Of a stretch of DNA of 64,000 nt, positions 1-11,170 are shown piece after piece. The stretch comes from Mesostigma viride (taxonomy: Eukaryota > Streptophyta > Mesostigmatophyceae > Mesostigmatales > Mesostigmataceae): contig RPFO01000213.1 of NCBI GenBank assembly GCA_009746045.1, positions 11,742,553-11,806,552 of the forward strand, in the 5' to 3' direction. Position 1 is the first letter of the stretch, and each line of letters begins with the position of its first letter. The translations under genes were made by a program, and so were the position numbers. The notes below the pieces were generated by a model. That model did no database searches, was not told where the DNA came from, and saw only the letters and a list, made by a program, of their open reading frames with translations.

Positions 1-23
1 GCTTAGGGTGGCGGGCATCATGG

Positions 24-164
24 TAGCTGCCACCTGTAAATATTATTGGATAGCTGCCACCTGTAACGTATAGTTTGATAGCTGCCACCTGTAAACATTA
101 TTGGATAGCTGCCACCTGTAACATATAGTTCGATAGCTGCCACCTGTGCCGTTTTGTTTGATAG
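24..164 (+). repeat. Tandem copies of an acceptor-like motif
   Basis: Five copies of GATAGCTGCCACCTGT-type sequence, about 25 to 30 bases apart, lie directly upstream of the first visible exon of the GAR transformylase gene. That exon appears to begin at a sixth copy (GATAG then CTGCTCTTAACG at 161-175). The AG of each copy sits where the functional acceptor would be, so this looks like duplication of an intron 3' end plus exon start. The array itself shows no coding potential. Confidence 0.6.
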
Positions 165-3100
165 CTGCTCTTAACGGTTGTTTCCTCTCAAATGTCTTCA
201 TCAGCTGCACCTTCCACAAACCTTCAGGTAAGCACCTTCCCAGAAGACTTCCTGTTCATATTCTGCAAACGGGTAGTGTTTCAAATGGGAGGAATGGGAG
301 GAAGCAACAGACATATCAGTTATCGAGGAGCATTTTTATGGGTGGTTGGGTGGCGGTGGGCGGTGGGCGGTGGGGGGGACTTGGGGGGGTATTGCAGAGC
401 CAAAGGCAGCACGATTAAAGCCACATCCTGCCACCCACATTCTACCCGCTTACCAGTAGTTCAGGAAGAGATCCTTTACGTGACCTGAATGTGTTCATGT
501 TGTGTCGCCTGCCTGCATGGTCAACATGTGCTCCGGCTGCTGTCATCCAGCCCCAGAGAGATCATAGACATAGAAGATGTTCTCTCCCTTTTTGCCCCCC
601 GATGACCCGCCTTCCATCTCCCGGATGCCATCCTCGGGTGCCGCTGCCCCCACGCGTTTCTCTTTGGGTGAACCCTCAGGCTGCGGTGGCTGGGAGTTTG
701 CGCGCGCCGCAGGCATCGCCACCGTACCCTTTCCGGCCCCCAAGAAGCGCGCGGAGGACGACAATGCGGAGTACCTGACGGCCGAGCAGCTGATCGCCAC
801 GCTGCGGTACGGCTTGACGGCTTGAATCAAGGACTGAGAAGAGCTGAACTTGACAAGAATTTATTAGATGTACACCTACGGCTATCCCTTCTGATCGCCA
901 CGCTGTGGTGAGGCTTGACCCAACTTCACCGACGTTAGTGTGTGTAATACCAACAAGCGTGGACAGTGTACTGAGAAGAGTCCTTCATGACTAGATGTCC
1001 GCCCACGCGTAGCTCTTGATCGCCACGCTGCGGTGAGGCATGAAGACCCATCACCTTACGTCCTAGGATTGATGTCGAAGCGGTGTACTGAAGGGGGGTC
1101 ACCTTACGTCCTAGGATTGATGTCGAAGCGGTGTACTGAAGGGGGGTCACCTTATGTCCTAGGATTGATGTCGAAGCGGTGTACTGAAGGGGGGTCACCT
1201 TATGTCCTAGGATTGATGTCGAAGCGGTGTACTGAAGGGGGGTCACCTTATGTCCTAGGATTGATGTCGAAGCGGTATATTCAAGAGGTATCACCTTAGG
1301 TTCTGATTATTGATATTGAAGAGGTATATTCAAGAGGTATGACCTTAGGTTCTATTGAAGAGTAATAGTGAAGAGGTATCACCTTAGGTTCTGATCATTG
1401 ATATTGAAGAGGTATATTCAAGAGGTATGACCTTAGGTTCTATTGAAGAGTAATAGTGAAGAGGTATCACCTTAGGTTGTATGGTTTATTCCGTGCAGGC
1501 AACCGCAATGTGGAATTGAAACCGTGGGTTGAAAGCAAGCATGGTTGAGGTGCGCTGCATGGTGCAATCATGTGACGGTGTGCTGACGCCATGTTCAGCT
1601 TGCATGCTCTTTAAACCTACATGGCTCAAGTAACATGATCACTGTCACCATAGCTGTCATGGCGTCTCACGTGACGCGGTCATGCGTTGAGGTGATGCAT
1701 TCACGCGTTGATTGATTGATTGATTAATTAATTAATTAATTAATTAATTAATTAATTAATTAATTAATCAATTAATGAATCCCAATGTCGCTCTCGCCAT
1801 GGCCTCGTAATCGTGGAGTATACTGCCGAGTGTTACTAACCTTGTCGTGGTCTCGAAATCGTGGTGCGGCTATCTATAACCGATACATGTCCGTGTCAGA
1901 TTACTAGTAATTTCTTCAGGGTTCTTCTTCTTTTCAGGGTTTTCCTTATGTTGCATGCCAATCTCACCTCCGTAATTTATCATTCTCAATGAATGTATAC
2001 ATATATATCGTTACTACTTCTATTGTAGTAGTATATCATTATCGAATAATATGTGTACGATATTTTATCACTCAATCATCATCAATAAAGATTGGCTCCC
2101 AGGTACCCCACAATCCCCTATCACTCAATAGGGGTTATATTATATTATATATATGATTATATATATACTACTATATATTATACATATTATATATAATATA
2201 TATACAGCCGCACAATATGTAATTCATCTGAACCCATGGATAAACGGGAATAACAACGGTCCCCATGATGCGGCTCTCACAAATGTGCAGCTCGGTCATG
2301 CTGCGGGTCGTGCATTCCTATCGCCATCGTGCTGCGGCTCCCGCAGGGACCACCAGGTGGACTACGTCCTGCTGGCCGGTTTCTTGAAGCTGCTGCCCTC
2401 CCAGCTGTGCGCCGCGTACCCGCACGCCATCCTGAACATCCACCCGGCGCTTCTGCCCAGCTTCGGGGGCAAGGGCTTCTATGGCATCAACGTGCACAAG
2501 GCGGTCATCGCGTCAGGGTGCCGGTACGTGGGCGGCGGAAATTCATGGCTTATACCCACGCGTATGGGTGGAGAGTGCAAGTATTAGTGCACGAGCACGA
2601 GTGCTTAAACATGCACCAGGCGATCATCGCGTCAGGGTGCCGGTAGGTTGGGTGGGGGCAATCCATGGCTTATACCCACGCGTGGACAGTGCATGTAAGG
2701 TGCACAAGGTGCGGTGATTGCGCCAGGGTGCCGGTGCGTGATGGACAGCTTTCACAGCAACAAGCCCACGCCAATATCTTGCCTTGCGCACAGCATCACT
2801 GTTGGGGCGCAATCCGTGGCTCCTACCCATGCGTATGGGTGGGCAATGCAAGTAGTATCGCTTGACCGTGCACAAGGCGGTCATCGGGCCGGGGTGCCGG
2901 TGCGTGGGCGTGTGGCTAATCCTTGTGCATAGCGGAAGCACGGGATATTCCTATGAAGTGCGTCGGGGTGCCGGTGGGTGGGCATGGGCGGACCAGTATG
3001 GATAAGGGTACAAAAAGTACAAGAATAAATCGCTATAAATATAAATCGCTACTCCCGGGGTGCATGGGGTGGCTGTTGTCAGTTACCGTAGTCGTATTTT

Positions 3101-3778
3101 TGCATCAATAGTTAAGTGGGCTGGGTGGCTTTTTTACGAATAGACTTATTTGTGCTATGTGTGAATAGGAAAGCGCATAAGATGGCGGGCATGGCCGCTG
3201 ACATTTTCTTTGGTTAGCTCATGTGCACATAACGTATATCAATTTAAATGATCACGCAAGGGCCAGGGGAAAGAAAAGGAGAGCCACCGGAGCTCCGCCA
3301 AGAAAGAATTTGAGTTCCTGGGCCAAGGCCCAATCCCATAGGAGGAAAGCGTAACTGCAGGTAGGGGTGAAGCCTGGGTACTGTTTGGGCAAGTGCAGGA
3401 GCCCAATGGTCTGCCCCGTAGGCGGATGGGCAGACTTTTTAGGCTGGGCGAAGCCAGCGGGTCAGACTAGTAGTGTATGCTAGTACATGCTAGTACATGC
3501 TAGTACATGCTAGTACATGCTAGTACATGCTAGTACATGCTAGTACATGCTAGTACATGCTAGTACATGCTAGTACATGCTAGTACATGCTAGTACATGC
3601 TACTTTCAGTAGGTGTGCAGGGTGGCCGGTCCAGGGGGATTTTTGAAATGCGTGGATGTACGAAGCACTTTCTTTAAGCGTGTGCAACGGTTAGCTAAGT
3701 GTGGTTTCTGGTCGCTAAGTGTGGTAGTGGAGTTTTTGATTATACTGGTGTGATATATTCCCCCCCCCCACACCTCCC

Positions 3779-3814
<36 letters not shown>

Positions 3815-5196
3815 ACCCCCACCCCCACCCCCACCCCCACCCCCACCCCACCCCCACCCCACCCCCACCCCCACCCCACCCCACCCCCACCCACCCCCAC
3901 CCCCACCAGCTTCTCGGGCTGCACCATCCACTTTGTGGACGAGAAGTACGACAACGGCGTCATCGTCGCGCAGCGCGTGGTGCCTGTGGAGGCCAACGAC
4001 ACGCCGCAACAGCTGGCGGCGCGTGTGCTGCAGCAGGTGACTAAGGGCTGCAGTTTTTGCCATGATTGGTATCTACTTCTACAGCATTAGTATCTAGTAC
4101 TACCAAATAGTATATCAACGGTTGCACTTGTTGACACGCCGCAGAAGCGCGCGGCACTTTTCCAGCAGCAGGCACATAAGGGCACCCATGTTGCCCTTTA
4201 TCATTAGCTCCTGCTGTTCTATAGTTGATACGCCAGAAGCCTTGGTCGCGTGGGTACTGCTATGGGCAAGGGGTCCTATGTTTAGGGTACCCTAAACCCT
4301 CAACCCAGGCCTCCGGATTTCCGTGGTGGTATGCTGTTTTTGTTTCTAATATCTGCGTTTTGACGCTGTCTTTGTTTCTGATATCTGCAATGGTATTCTA
4401 TTTGTGCTTCTGATATCTGCGATGGTATTCTATTTGTTCTTCTGATATCTGCGACGGTATTTCATTTGTGTTTCTGATATCTGCGACGGTATTCTATTCG
4501 TGTTTCTGATATCTGCGACGGTATATTTGTGTTCTGATATCTGCGACGGTATTCTATTTTTGCTTCTGATATCTGCGATAGTTTTCTATTTGTGTTTCTG
4601 ATTTCTGTGGGGATTGCGCGCTTGAAAAATCCAGTAGCAGCAATAAATTGCAGTAATGTAGTGGCAGTAAGAAGCGGTAGTAACAAGTGGCAGCCGCACC
4701 CATGAGGATGCAACCGAGCTCTGCAGCACTGGAAGCCGCTGCCGCCGCCGCAGCATTGGTGATTGCAGTGATAGTGGGAGTCACAATGTTGGTGTCATCA
4801 TAGGGATGGCGTGGACAGGCGCACATACATGTCGGACTGCATACCCATGGCTATTGCAGCTCAGACGACTTATTTTTAACATGGCGGGTCGTATTGCTCA
4901 TTGCGTTCCATGACAGCCGGCACATTTTTTTCGAACATGATAACCTGCATTTTTTTGGGGGGGGCTGTAATGTCACATGTAATCCAATAGTATATATTTC
5001 TGCCACTGGCAGTAGCATCCGGTGTACTCACATCTCCCATGGCACCGTTCATGCATCAACCACTTGTCCGACTGTCTGCCCCTTGCAGGAGCACCAAGTG
5101 TACCCGCATGTGGTGGCCGCGCTGTGCGAGGGCCGCATCTCGTGGCGGGAGGATGGGGTGCCAGTCATCCACAAGCGGGAGGGGGGCCTGGAATAA
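165..5196 (+). CDS. purN: Phosphoribosylglycinamide formyltransferase (GAR transformylase), 5'-partial, multi-exon
   Basis: Transfers a formyl group from 10-formyltetrahydrofolate to GAR in de novo purine synthesis; in land plants the monofunctional enzyme is plastid-located. Exons by homology and phase: about 165-227, 680-806, 2347-2523, 3910-4036, 5089-5196 (TAA stop). The joins are in frame. The first junction gives HKPSGCGGWEFARAAGI. Exon 2347-2523 carries DYVLLAGFLKLLP and the substrate and catalytic segment NIHPALLPSFGGKG (Asn and His of NIHP). Exon 3910-4036 gives SGCTIHFVDEKYDNG, whose Asp matches the family's catalytic Asp. The end matches plant enzymes (EEHQVYPHVV-like, then WREDGVP). 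The N-terminal GGGSN nucleotide-binding exon and any transit peptide lie left of the window. Every intron carries copies of neighbouring exon ends (see findings). The family assignment is secure; the 165-227 exon start is the least certain border. Confidence 0.9.
1051..1480 (+). repeat. 48-base minisatellite in GAR transformylase intron
   Basis: Five near-identical 48-base units run from 1051 to about 1290 (core CCTAGGATTGATGTCGAAG). They are followed to about 1480 by diverged relatives (TCACCTTAGGTTCTGAT type). Because 48 is a multiple of three, both strands stay open and give 16-residue repeat ORFs, which are artefacts of the array. It lies in the intron between exons ending at 806 and starting at 2347. 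Confidence 0.85.
1665..1776 (+). mobile_element. Retroposon 3' end with (TTAA)n tail, degenerate
   Basis: CTCACGTGACGCGGTCATGCG is an imperfect version of the CACGTGAC-loop-GTCACGTG hairpin found intact at 6041-6059 and 49115-49133. It is followed by GATT repeats and then about 50 bases of TTAA repeats. A hairpin plus simple tail suggests the 3' end of a short retroposon on the plus strand. The 5' extent is unknown. Confidence 0.5.
3471..3603 (+). repeat. 10-base tandem repeat (TAGTACATGC)n
   Basis: Thirteen essentially perfect copies of TAGTACATGC lie in the intron before the exon at 3910. The unit is short, has no spacers and has no CRISPR-like architecture. Confidence 0.9.
3763..3908 (+). 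repeat. C-rich polypyrimidine tract (C and CCCCCA repeats) abutting an acceptor
   Basis: A run of C followed by CCCCCA/CCCCA repeats ends directly in the CAG acceptor of the exon at 3910, so the microsatellite itself forms the polypyrimidine tract. Long proline, glycine or histidine ORFs across it on both strands are artefacts. Confidence 0.85.
4330..4610 (+). repeat. About 34-base degenerate tandem repeat
   Basis: Around eight copies of TTTCTGATATCTGCGACGGT followed by ATTCTATTTGT, with small length changes, lie in the last GAR transformylase intron (4037-5088). No resemblance to an exon was seen. Confidence 0.8.
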
Positions 5197-5935
5197 TCAC
5201 CATAAATGATCATCATACAGTAACAAAGATCATTAATAACAATCATGAATGATCCTCATGAAGTAACGGAGGAACCGGCTACCTTGGCATCATCAGCACA
5301 ACTATCAGGGTATTATCAGGAAAACCGTCTGAGGAACACCAGGAGCGCCATTGCAGAATCACGGCAGCGAAAATGGCGACCTGGACAGCTTGCAGGAGGG
5401 GCAGGTGCTACTTAGTAAGTTGTTTTTGATTACTAAGTTGACTCGAAGTTGTGGCTTGCGGCTGCTGGCGCCCAGCAGGGATCAAATAGCTCTGATCAAA
5501 TCTCGTGGCGGCCCAGCACGATGGTACCTTGAAGGTGTCTCTGTTGACGGCCGCCATCAGGGAGGAGTGCGACAAGTATGATGGCAGAAAAGGGGCTTGC
5601 AAGAAGGCACACCCCGCCGCATTTGTTTCAAAGAGGGTCTGTTGGGTTACCCTTGCAGCTTGGACACTTGGATGAATCCACCAATGAGGGTGTTTGTTCT
5701 GTAAAGTATGGTGGCATTGAGGCAGGTTCATTTGTGGCATGGGCTGTACTTGTGGAACCCAAGTGCGGCCTGCAGACTCTGCGTGGCAAGTGTTGGCCAT
5801 TGAGGTACCGTCGATCGTGCACCCTGTGCCGGCCGGCGCTTTCAAGTGTTGGATCAGTTTTGACTACTTTGGAGCATCTTAACTTAGCGACAGTTAATTA
5901 ATTAATTCATTAACACGTAATAGCGTTACATGAGC
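5197..5935. other. Spacer without recognised gene
   Basis: Sequence downstream of the GAR transformylase stop. Short open frames exist on both strands, none with a recognisable domain. It ends in short TTAATTAATT runs. Presumed 3' UTR plus spacer. Confidence 0.5.
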
Positions 5936-6118
5936 ATTAGTCCTCAGTACAGTCGAGAGTGGGATGGGATGGAATGGGATGGGAGGGGAGCTCGATCTAG
6001 CTATCTAAGACCTAGTTATGGGGTTGTGGCTGAGGACTTATGCTCACGTGACGCAGTCACGTGTCTCATTGGGTTTCATCAATTAATTGGGATTCATCAA
6101 TTAATTAATTAATTAATT
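5936..6118 (+). mobile_element. Retroposon 3' end: perfect hairpin plus ATTAATT tail
   Basis: CACGTGACGCAGTCACGTG at 6041-6059 is a perfect 8-base stem with a 3-base loop. It is followed by a TCATCAATTAATT-type simple tail to 6118. The same hairpin, on the other strand, stands next to a TAA microsatellite at 49113. The sequence upstream (5936-6040) is AT/GC mixed and noncoding. It fits a short nonautonomous retroposon. Confidence 0.55.
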
Positions 6119-6400
6119 GGGTTGTGGGCACCACGCGGCCCGAATCACTGTGAAGGCCATGCTTGGTCACACGCGGAGCCCCCACTGACTTGGGGGTGGT
6201 CTTCTTCGTGACTACCTGCCACCTATCCTTGCGAACCATCTGCCTCCAGATGACAGACATGCCAGGGGGCTGCCCTGGCGTGAGCCCATTGCGACGTGGG
6301 TAACACATATCCATGACTAGCCACGAGCCACGAGGTAGCCATCGCTGACGGCGGAGCTCATAACTTTCACGTTTGGGCACCAAATTCGGCCGTGAATATC
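6119..6400 (-). pseudogene. LINE ORF2 C-terminal remnant
   Basis: On the minus strand an open frame gives IWRQMVRKDRWQVVTKKTTP, the short basic C-terminal region typical of LINE reverse transcriptase ORFs. A related segment lies at about 11075-11170 on the same strand, with shared words around CAGCCTCCAGATnACAG and GGGCTGCCC. No reverse transcriptase core is present. It is judged a 5'-truncated remnant from internal similarity only. Confidence 0.45.
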
Positions 6401-6591
6401 ACTATCGCTTCGTCTTTCTAAGACGCACACGCTGATCTATTTTTCTGAAGCTATTACGCAATATATGACGAGCAAACGCTCCGCTCGACGCAACGCAGCC
6501 TGGCGACTGCGCTAGGCCATGAATATACGCCTGCAGCTCCGGTTGCAGTTCCGCCCGGCCTGCGCCAGGCAGCGAGGCCACTACCCAAGCG

Positions 6592-7809
6592 TTGGTAGTG
6601 CACTCGGCTCCTGCGGCCTCGCCCTCGGCATCGCCAGATCCTAAACGCAGTCGCCCAGCAGAACCACGCCCATCTGAACCGCGCTTTCGGCCCCAACATT
6701 TCAAGGTCGACGATTACGACTGGACCGCCATGGACCCCAGAGATGCCATGCATTTCATCTTCTTTGGGGATTACGCCTCGCTTTACGACCTGGGCCTCCA
6801 TCTTTTCGACACCAATCGCCTCATCCACGTCCCCGACGGCACCAGCATGCAACCCAAATTCCTGTTCGGGTGCGCTCGCCCCCAAATCCAGCACATCATC
6901 CTCTGCTCCCTCCTCGGGCGCACCAACCACGAGATCTGGGCTCCATCCATCTCCGCCCCCACACTCCGTTCCATCCTTACGGAAGCCTTCCAGCAGCACG
7001 TGACCCCTTGCTGCCCGATTGGCGCCGATTGCTGCCGATGTGGCAGCAACGGGAGGCACGCTGCCCTGCTGAGCTCCCTCACCTTTTCACCCGATTTCCG
7101 CCTCCACTGCCGACATCAAGGCCCAGCTCCTCGACCTCGACCAACGTCTCCACGCCACCGCCACCGCCCTTGAGTGCTTGCACGACACGGCAGGCCTCAC
7201 CGCCCAGGCGGTGAAGGAAATCGCTGCCCAGCCGGCATCTGCTGGCCCGGCCAGCGATGCTCCCTCCACCTGGGCGGACCTGCTTAAGCACCACATGCAC
7301 CACCTCCACCACCTCCACCATCGCGGCACAGCTCAAGCAACAAGCACTCGACCTTCGTGAGGAGGCCGAGCTCGACAAGCGCAGCCACAATGTCATCGTC
7401 AAGCACTTCGACCAGCCGGCAGGTGAGACCCCGACGAGTCTTCTCACGGCATTTAAGCGCGACATCCTTGCCCCCATGCTACTCACAGGTGAGCTGTGGA
7501 TGTCGGCTGTCCGCCTCCCCTGCGCGCGGGGTAAGGCTGGCTCGGCACCCGTGCTCCTCACCTTTAAGTATATGGCGGACAAGCTGTCGTTCCTTAAATG
7601 CCGCAAGAAGTTCTAGCTTGGGGACTCGTTTCACGCTGGACGACGACTTGACCCTGGCCCAGCAACAGCGGCGACGCGAGCTATGGCCGATCTATCTTCA
7701 GCTCCGGCAGAGCGCAGGGGGGAAGCCGGTATACTGGAGGGGGGCGGTCATCCACGTTGACCATAAGCCCTGGCAGGCACCTCCTGCCACCCCCACAAAC
7801 TCAGTCTAG
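6592..7809 (+). pseudogene. LINE ORF1 protein remnant, frameshifted
   Basis: A Pro/Ser-rich start leads to a segment with PKFLFGCARPQIQHIILCSL, then a coiled and helical region (ALDLREEAELDKRSHNVIVK) and the C-terminal module LTLAQQQRRRELWPIY and PVYWRGAVIHVDHKPWQAP. The pieces lie in different frames (breaks near 7000-7090, 7180-7330 and at the stop at 7614), so it is not translatable as one protein. The C-terminal module recurs at 52012-52214 and in two parts at 47723-49025, which is the main evidence that it belongs to a transposon family. The ORF1 role (RNA binding) is inferred from position upstream of a reverse transcriptase in the 50-kb copy. Confidence 0.65.
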
Positions 7810-8250
7810 GGAATATATATCAGTAGTGTAGATTAGTCAGGCTTAGCCTAGCATGTGGCCTACGCGCGTGTGCGCCCATAATGGCCCCCATGGATGATGC
7901 CTTCAGAATTTAGCCAAGCCATGCCTACTATAGTGGCCCCCCCCATGGATGTTGTATTAAGAATTTAGCCCTGCTATGCCTATATGCAGAGAGTCGCTCT
8001 CTGTTGAGAAGCCATGCCCTAGCTCTTCGTATAGCCATGGTGATCTTTCCCCCCCCATGACAGGCTCCCCTTAGCTGGGTTGAGCTTGAGAGATCGTGGT
8101 GGTGCAGGTGCCCTTGGTGCACCTAGAGCAAGTGTTGTTTACATTCCCACCCTTGCAGGAAGTAGCTTAGAATGTATTGAAAGCCATGTGCCCCTTCTCT
8201 GGGATATGTGCTACATGTACTCCCAACGGAGTTATGTTCCTAATTAATGA
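6592..8250 (+). mobile_element. Decayed LINE: ORF1 remnant followed by its 3' end
   Basis: The ORF1 remnant (6592-7809) is followed by about 350 bases of noncoding sequence. It ends with CTACATGTACTCCCAACGGAGTTATG (stem ACTCC/GGAGT, loop CAAC) and the AT-rich tail TAATTAATGA near 8250. The same hairpin and tail close the LINE at 49450-52214 in the matching orientation, so both are one family. ORF2 is absent here, so the copy is internally deleted. Confidence 0.6.
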
Positions 8251-8564
8251 CTAGCCTATCCCGGAAGGTCCACGCTACCATAGCTAGTACGTGCGGCTGC
8301 CCCTGCCACCTTATCTGCTTCCTATACCAGTTAGCTATAGGAATGCTGCTGCTGCTGCTGCCCTATGCGCTTCTTGCTTGTCCGACATGCATTATTTCGG
8401 CCCGGACATGTGCTTGAGGGTCCAACATCCGCTCACAGCTGTCTAGCTCCAAGATAGCTGCCCAAAGCATTGAGATAGTTTGCTTGCCAACGCCATCAGT
8501 CACCATGCATTAGCACTAATACATGTACGTGTGGAACTTGCCTCTCAATGCACACGCCAGCTTA

Positions 8565-8612
8565 ATTAATAAATTAATTAAGAACATATCTGCGTGGGGA
8601 GTATATGTAACG
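8565..8612 (-). mobile_element. Solo LINE 3' end (hairpin family of 6592-8250)
   Basis: TTAATTAAGAACATATCTGCG followed by TGGGGAGTATATGTAACGCATATCCC is the reverse complement of the 3' end at 8204-8250, with the AT-rich tail on its left. It is a 5'-truncated copy of under 100 bases. Confidence 0.5.
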
Positions 8613-10902
8613 CATATCCCTGAGAAGGGGCATAAGGTTTTTCATACATTCTGGGCTACAACCTGTATGTGGGGAAAAGTAAACTGCCACCTACTCTGGG
8701 TGCACAATGTGCACCTGCACCACCACGATGGATCATGCGGCCAAATTGTGGAATTAAAATGGTCATGGCTAAGCAAGGGCTAGGGCATGGCCTCTCAGCA
8801 GAGAGTGGCACTCTGCATGCATGGCCCAAAGCATGGCTAACGACATAAACGCTCCTACATCGTCTGGTGGGGCTCCCATCACAGGCATACACGCCAGCTT
8901 ACCCCCGCACAATGTTTGTCTTAGTGCATCCGTGAAGTATGTAGATGCTAGACTCTCCTTCGATCCATGTCACTCCGCATGCACGTGATCGGCATGCAGA
9001 GATTATGCATTAGTGTAGCGCAGCTATAGTGCGCAGCTTCAGGCAGTTGGGAAGAGGGGAGTCTCTGCCCCCCTTCTCATTGTGCAACAAACAGGGAGAG
9101 CACTGTTATTGTGCTCCGCGACTACCCAATGGGAGCGCGTGATCAACTAATGAATAAGTGGTCGCCATTGCATGTCCTATTACTCAGTGGGAAGTTGACA
9201 ATAAATAATGGAGCTGCTGGGCCATGAGAAGCAGTTCAAGTACTCAACCTGGAACTGCACAAAATCTGGCTCAAGCCCGAGATTGCAGATAGCAGATCAT
9301 GATTTAGGTCTTTTTTTCTGCGGTTTCGCCAATGATGCCAGATCCTCAGACTGACCAATTAAACGATGGGTACTGTCCACATTGGCGGCATCCATAACCT
9401 GCACCATTCAAAACATGGCAGTAAAACACATAGCGATGTGAAGGTTCAAGCACACAATTCAGTAAACATGTTCAAGCAAATGTTCTTGAATGATGCTCCC
9501 AGTAAGTCAAGGCTTTATCCAATTATTGTCACGTCCGTGATCATTTACATCCGCCCACTTGAGAAACGGCTGTTCACCGATCATTTACGTCCGGTTCAGT
9601 TCCGTTGGTTTGGTTCCACGGTAGCCGTTTGGCTTGGCTTTGTTCAAGTCTGGGTACCGGCCGGTGTGAAGCGCCGCGCCCGATGCTAATACCCTACTCT
9701 ATGACGCATACGGCTGAATATTTACTTTTGTAGTATGTTCAGTCTATATAGTTAGCAGAGAGCGGACGGCACAGTCATTATGTTATGATGACTGAGCCTC
9801 GCGTAATTATTGTATTGCTGCCGCACAGACTGATTTGATTGATGCGCACACGCGTCGCTCATAGCCTGAGCGCGCCAAAGCCTGAAAATGTGTTGTGACA
9901 AGCAGGCACGATTGGCAGCAGATGCGATTTGCTGTATTGCTAGGAAATGTGCACATAGTTTGGCGCGCACGCAGCCAGGTTTGACAGCTAGTGCTATGGC
10001 GCGGGATTTGCTTGCGTCATCAGCCTTTTGGAAATAGCTTAAGGGAACGAGCCTCGGCCATGGAGGTCTGGTGTGTTGTCTTCATGGGGATGAAATAGTT
10101 CGTGCGGCCCGGAGCAGCCCCCGTGCGTGGTTGCACACAGTCCATCACCACAGGAATGGATTGACGGCGACGACAATATATTGGTTTTGTTAAGAATGTG
10201 TGTAACATTGGGAACGATCAAGACAGGAAAGGGGACAGCCTCGCGCCCTGTCGTCGGTGGCTTGCGAGCCAGTAGCTCGAACAGCGGGTTGGATACAAGG
10301 TCGGAGACGCAACGGCACTGTCGCGACCAGGGGCCTACAGTGGCGTCAGCCATGATTAAGCCTGTTACGTAATTCCTGAGTACAGCTGCTCTTATAATTG
10401 CAACAATACAACTCGACAGTCTTTGTCATTCGTCATTGATCTTATTGGAATGGAAAGGTCTTTTGGTTGCTTTGAAGATAAAGCATTCTCTCAATACATA
10501 ATCGGCCGGCGGGATTGTCTGTCATCAAGGTGGCGGTGCCATGAAGGACCGCACCTCTCGTTCTCACCTTTAATATAGTGGATCACACACATGAATATTC
10601 TACTGCTATATAAATGTCTTCCAAGTGGTAGCCTAGGATGTCATGGCACGCAAATGCGACATTATTGCTGTTTATAATGACTCTGTGTGGAAACCAGTGC
10701 GACACCTTTACCAGACATATATATATCCTCACAAACGAAGGGAAACTCCAGCTCAGCCAGAATGATGCTTTTGAAATTTGAGCACTGAGGATTGACAGCA
10801 TGAATATCAGCTTCCCCATTCAACCTGAGGCCAGGTTCAGGCATGGCGCTTGATGATTTTCTAATAGGTGAATAACCCATGAATAACCAAACACATCAAC
10901 TA
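8613..10902. other. Spacer with unrecognised open frames
   Basis: No conserved domain was recognised. The best open frame is 10039-10353 on the minus strand (104 residues, starting MADATVGPWSRQC), preceded by an ordinary ATG context; its product is unknown and it could be a first exon or chance. A second, 9366-9689 on the plus strand, starts MGTVHIGGIHNLHHSKHG and is equally unassigned. I would not call either a gene without transcripts. Confidence 0.3.
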
Positions 10903-11170
10903 ACTAATAGCCCATAGACAGCGTCACGTGAGCATAATCCTCAACGAAGTGGGTGGTCAATTGGAATGGGCGCCTATCTAACCGTGTACCTGAGTTGTGG
11001 GGTACCTTGTGGGCGTTCCAGTCCAAGTCGTTATGTTTGCTGAATGGAGCACAAGCATTACCCCCACCGACTAGGGGTTGGTATCCTTCATAACCTCCTG
11101 CCATTTCTGTTTGCAAGCCATCAGCCTCCAGATCACAGCTTAGGCAGAGGGCTGCCCAGGCGTGAGCCTA
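10903..11170 (-). pseudogene. LINE ORF2 C-terminal and 3' end remnant
   Basis: The minus strand reads CKQKWQEVMKDTNP-like residues matching the position and style of the 6119-6400 remnant (QMVRKDRWQVVTKKTTP). Towards its downstream side it shares GCGTCACGTGAGCATAA with the hairpin region near 6035-6055. It sits immediately beyond the conserved end of the p44 gene and overlaps the open reading tail of that gene's last exon. Confidence 0.4.

Noticed and set aside
1033-1299. Sixteen-residue repeat protein on either strand
   Set aside because: The 48-base unit is divisible by three, so all copies stay open; it lies between two exons of the GAR transformylase gene.
3471-3603. CRISPR-like array
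   Set aside because: Ten-base units in direct tandem without spacers, in a eukaryotic intron.
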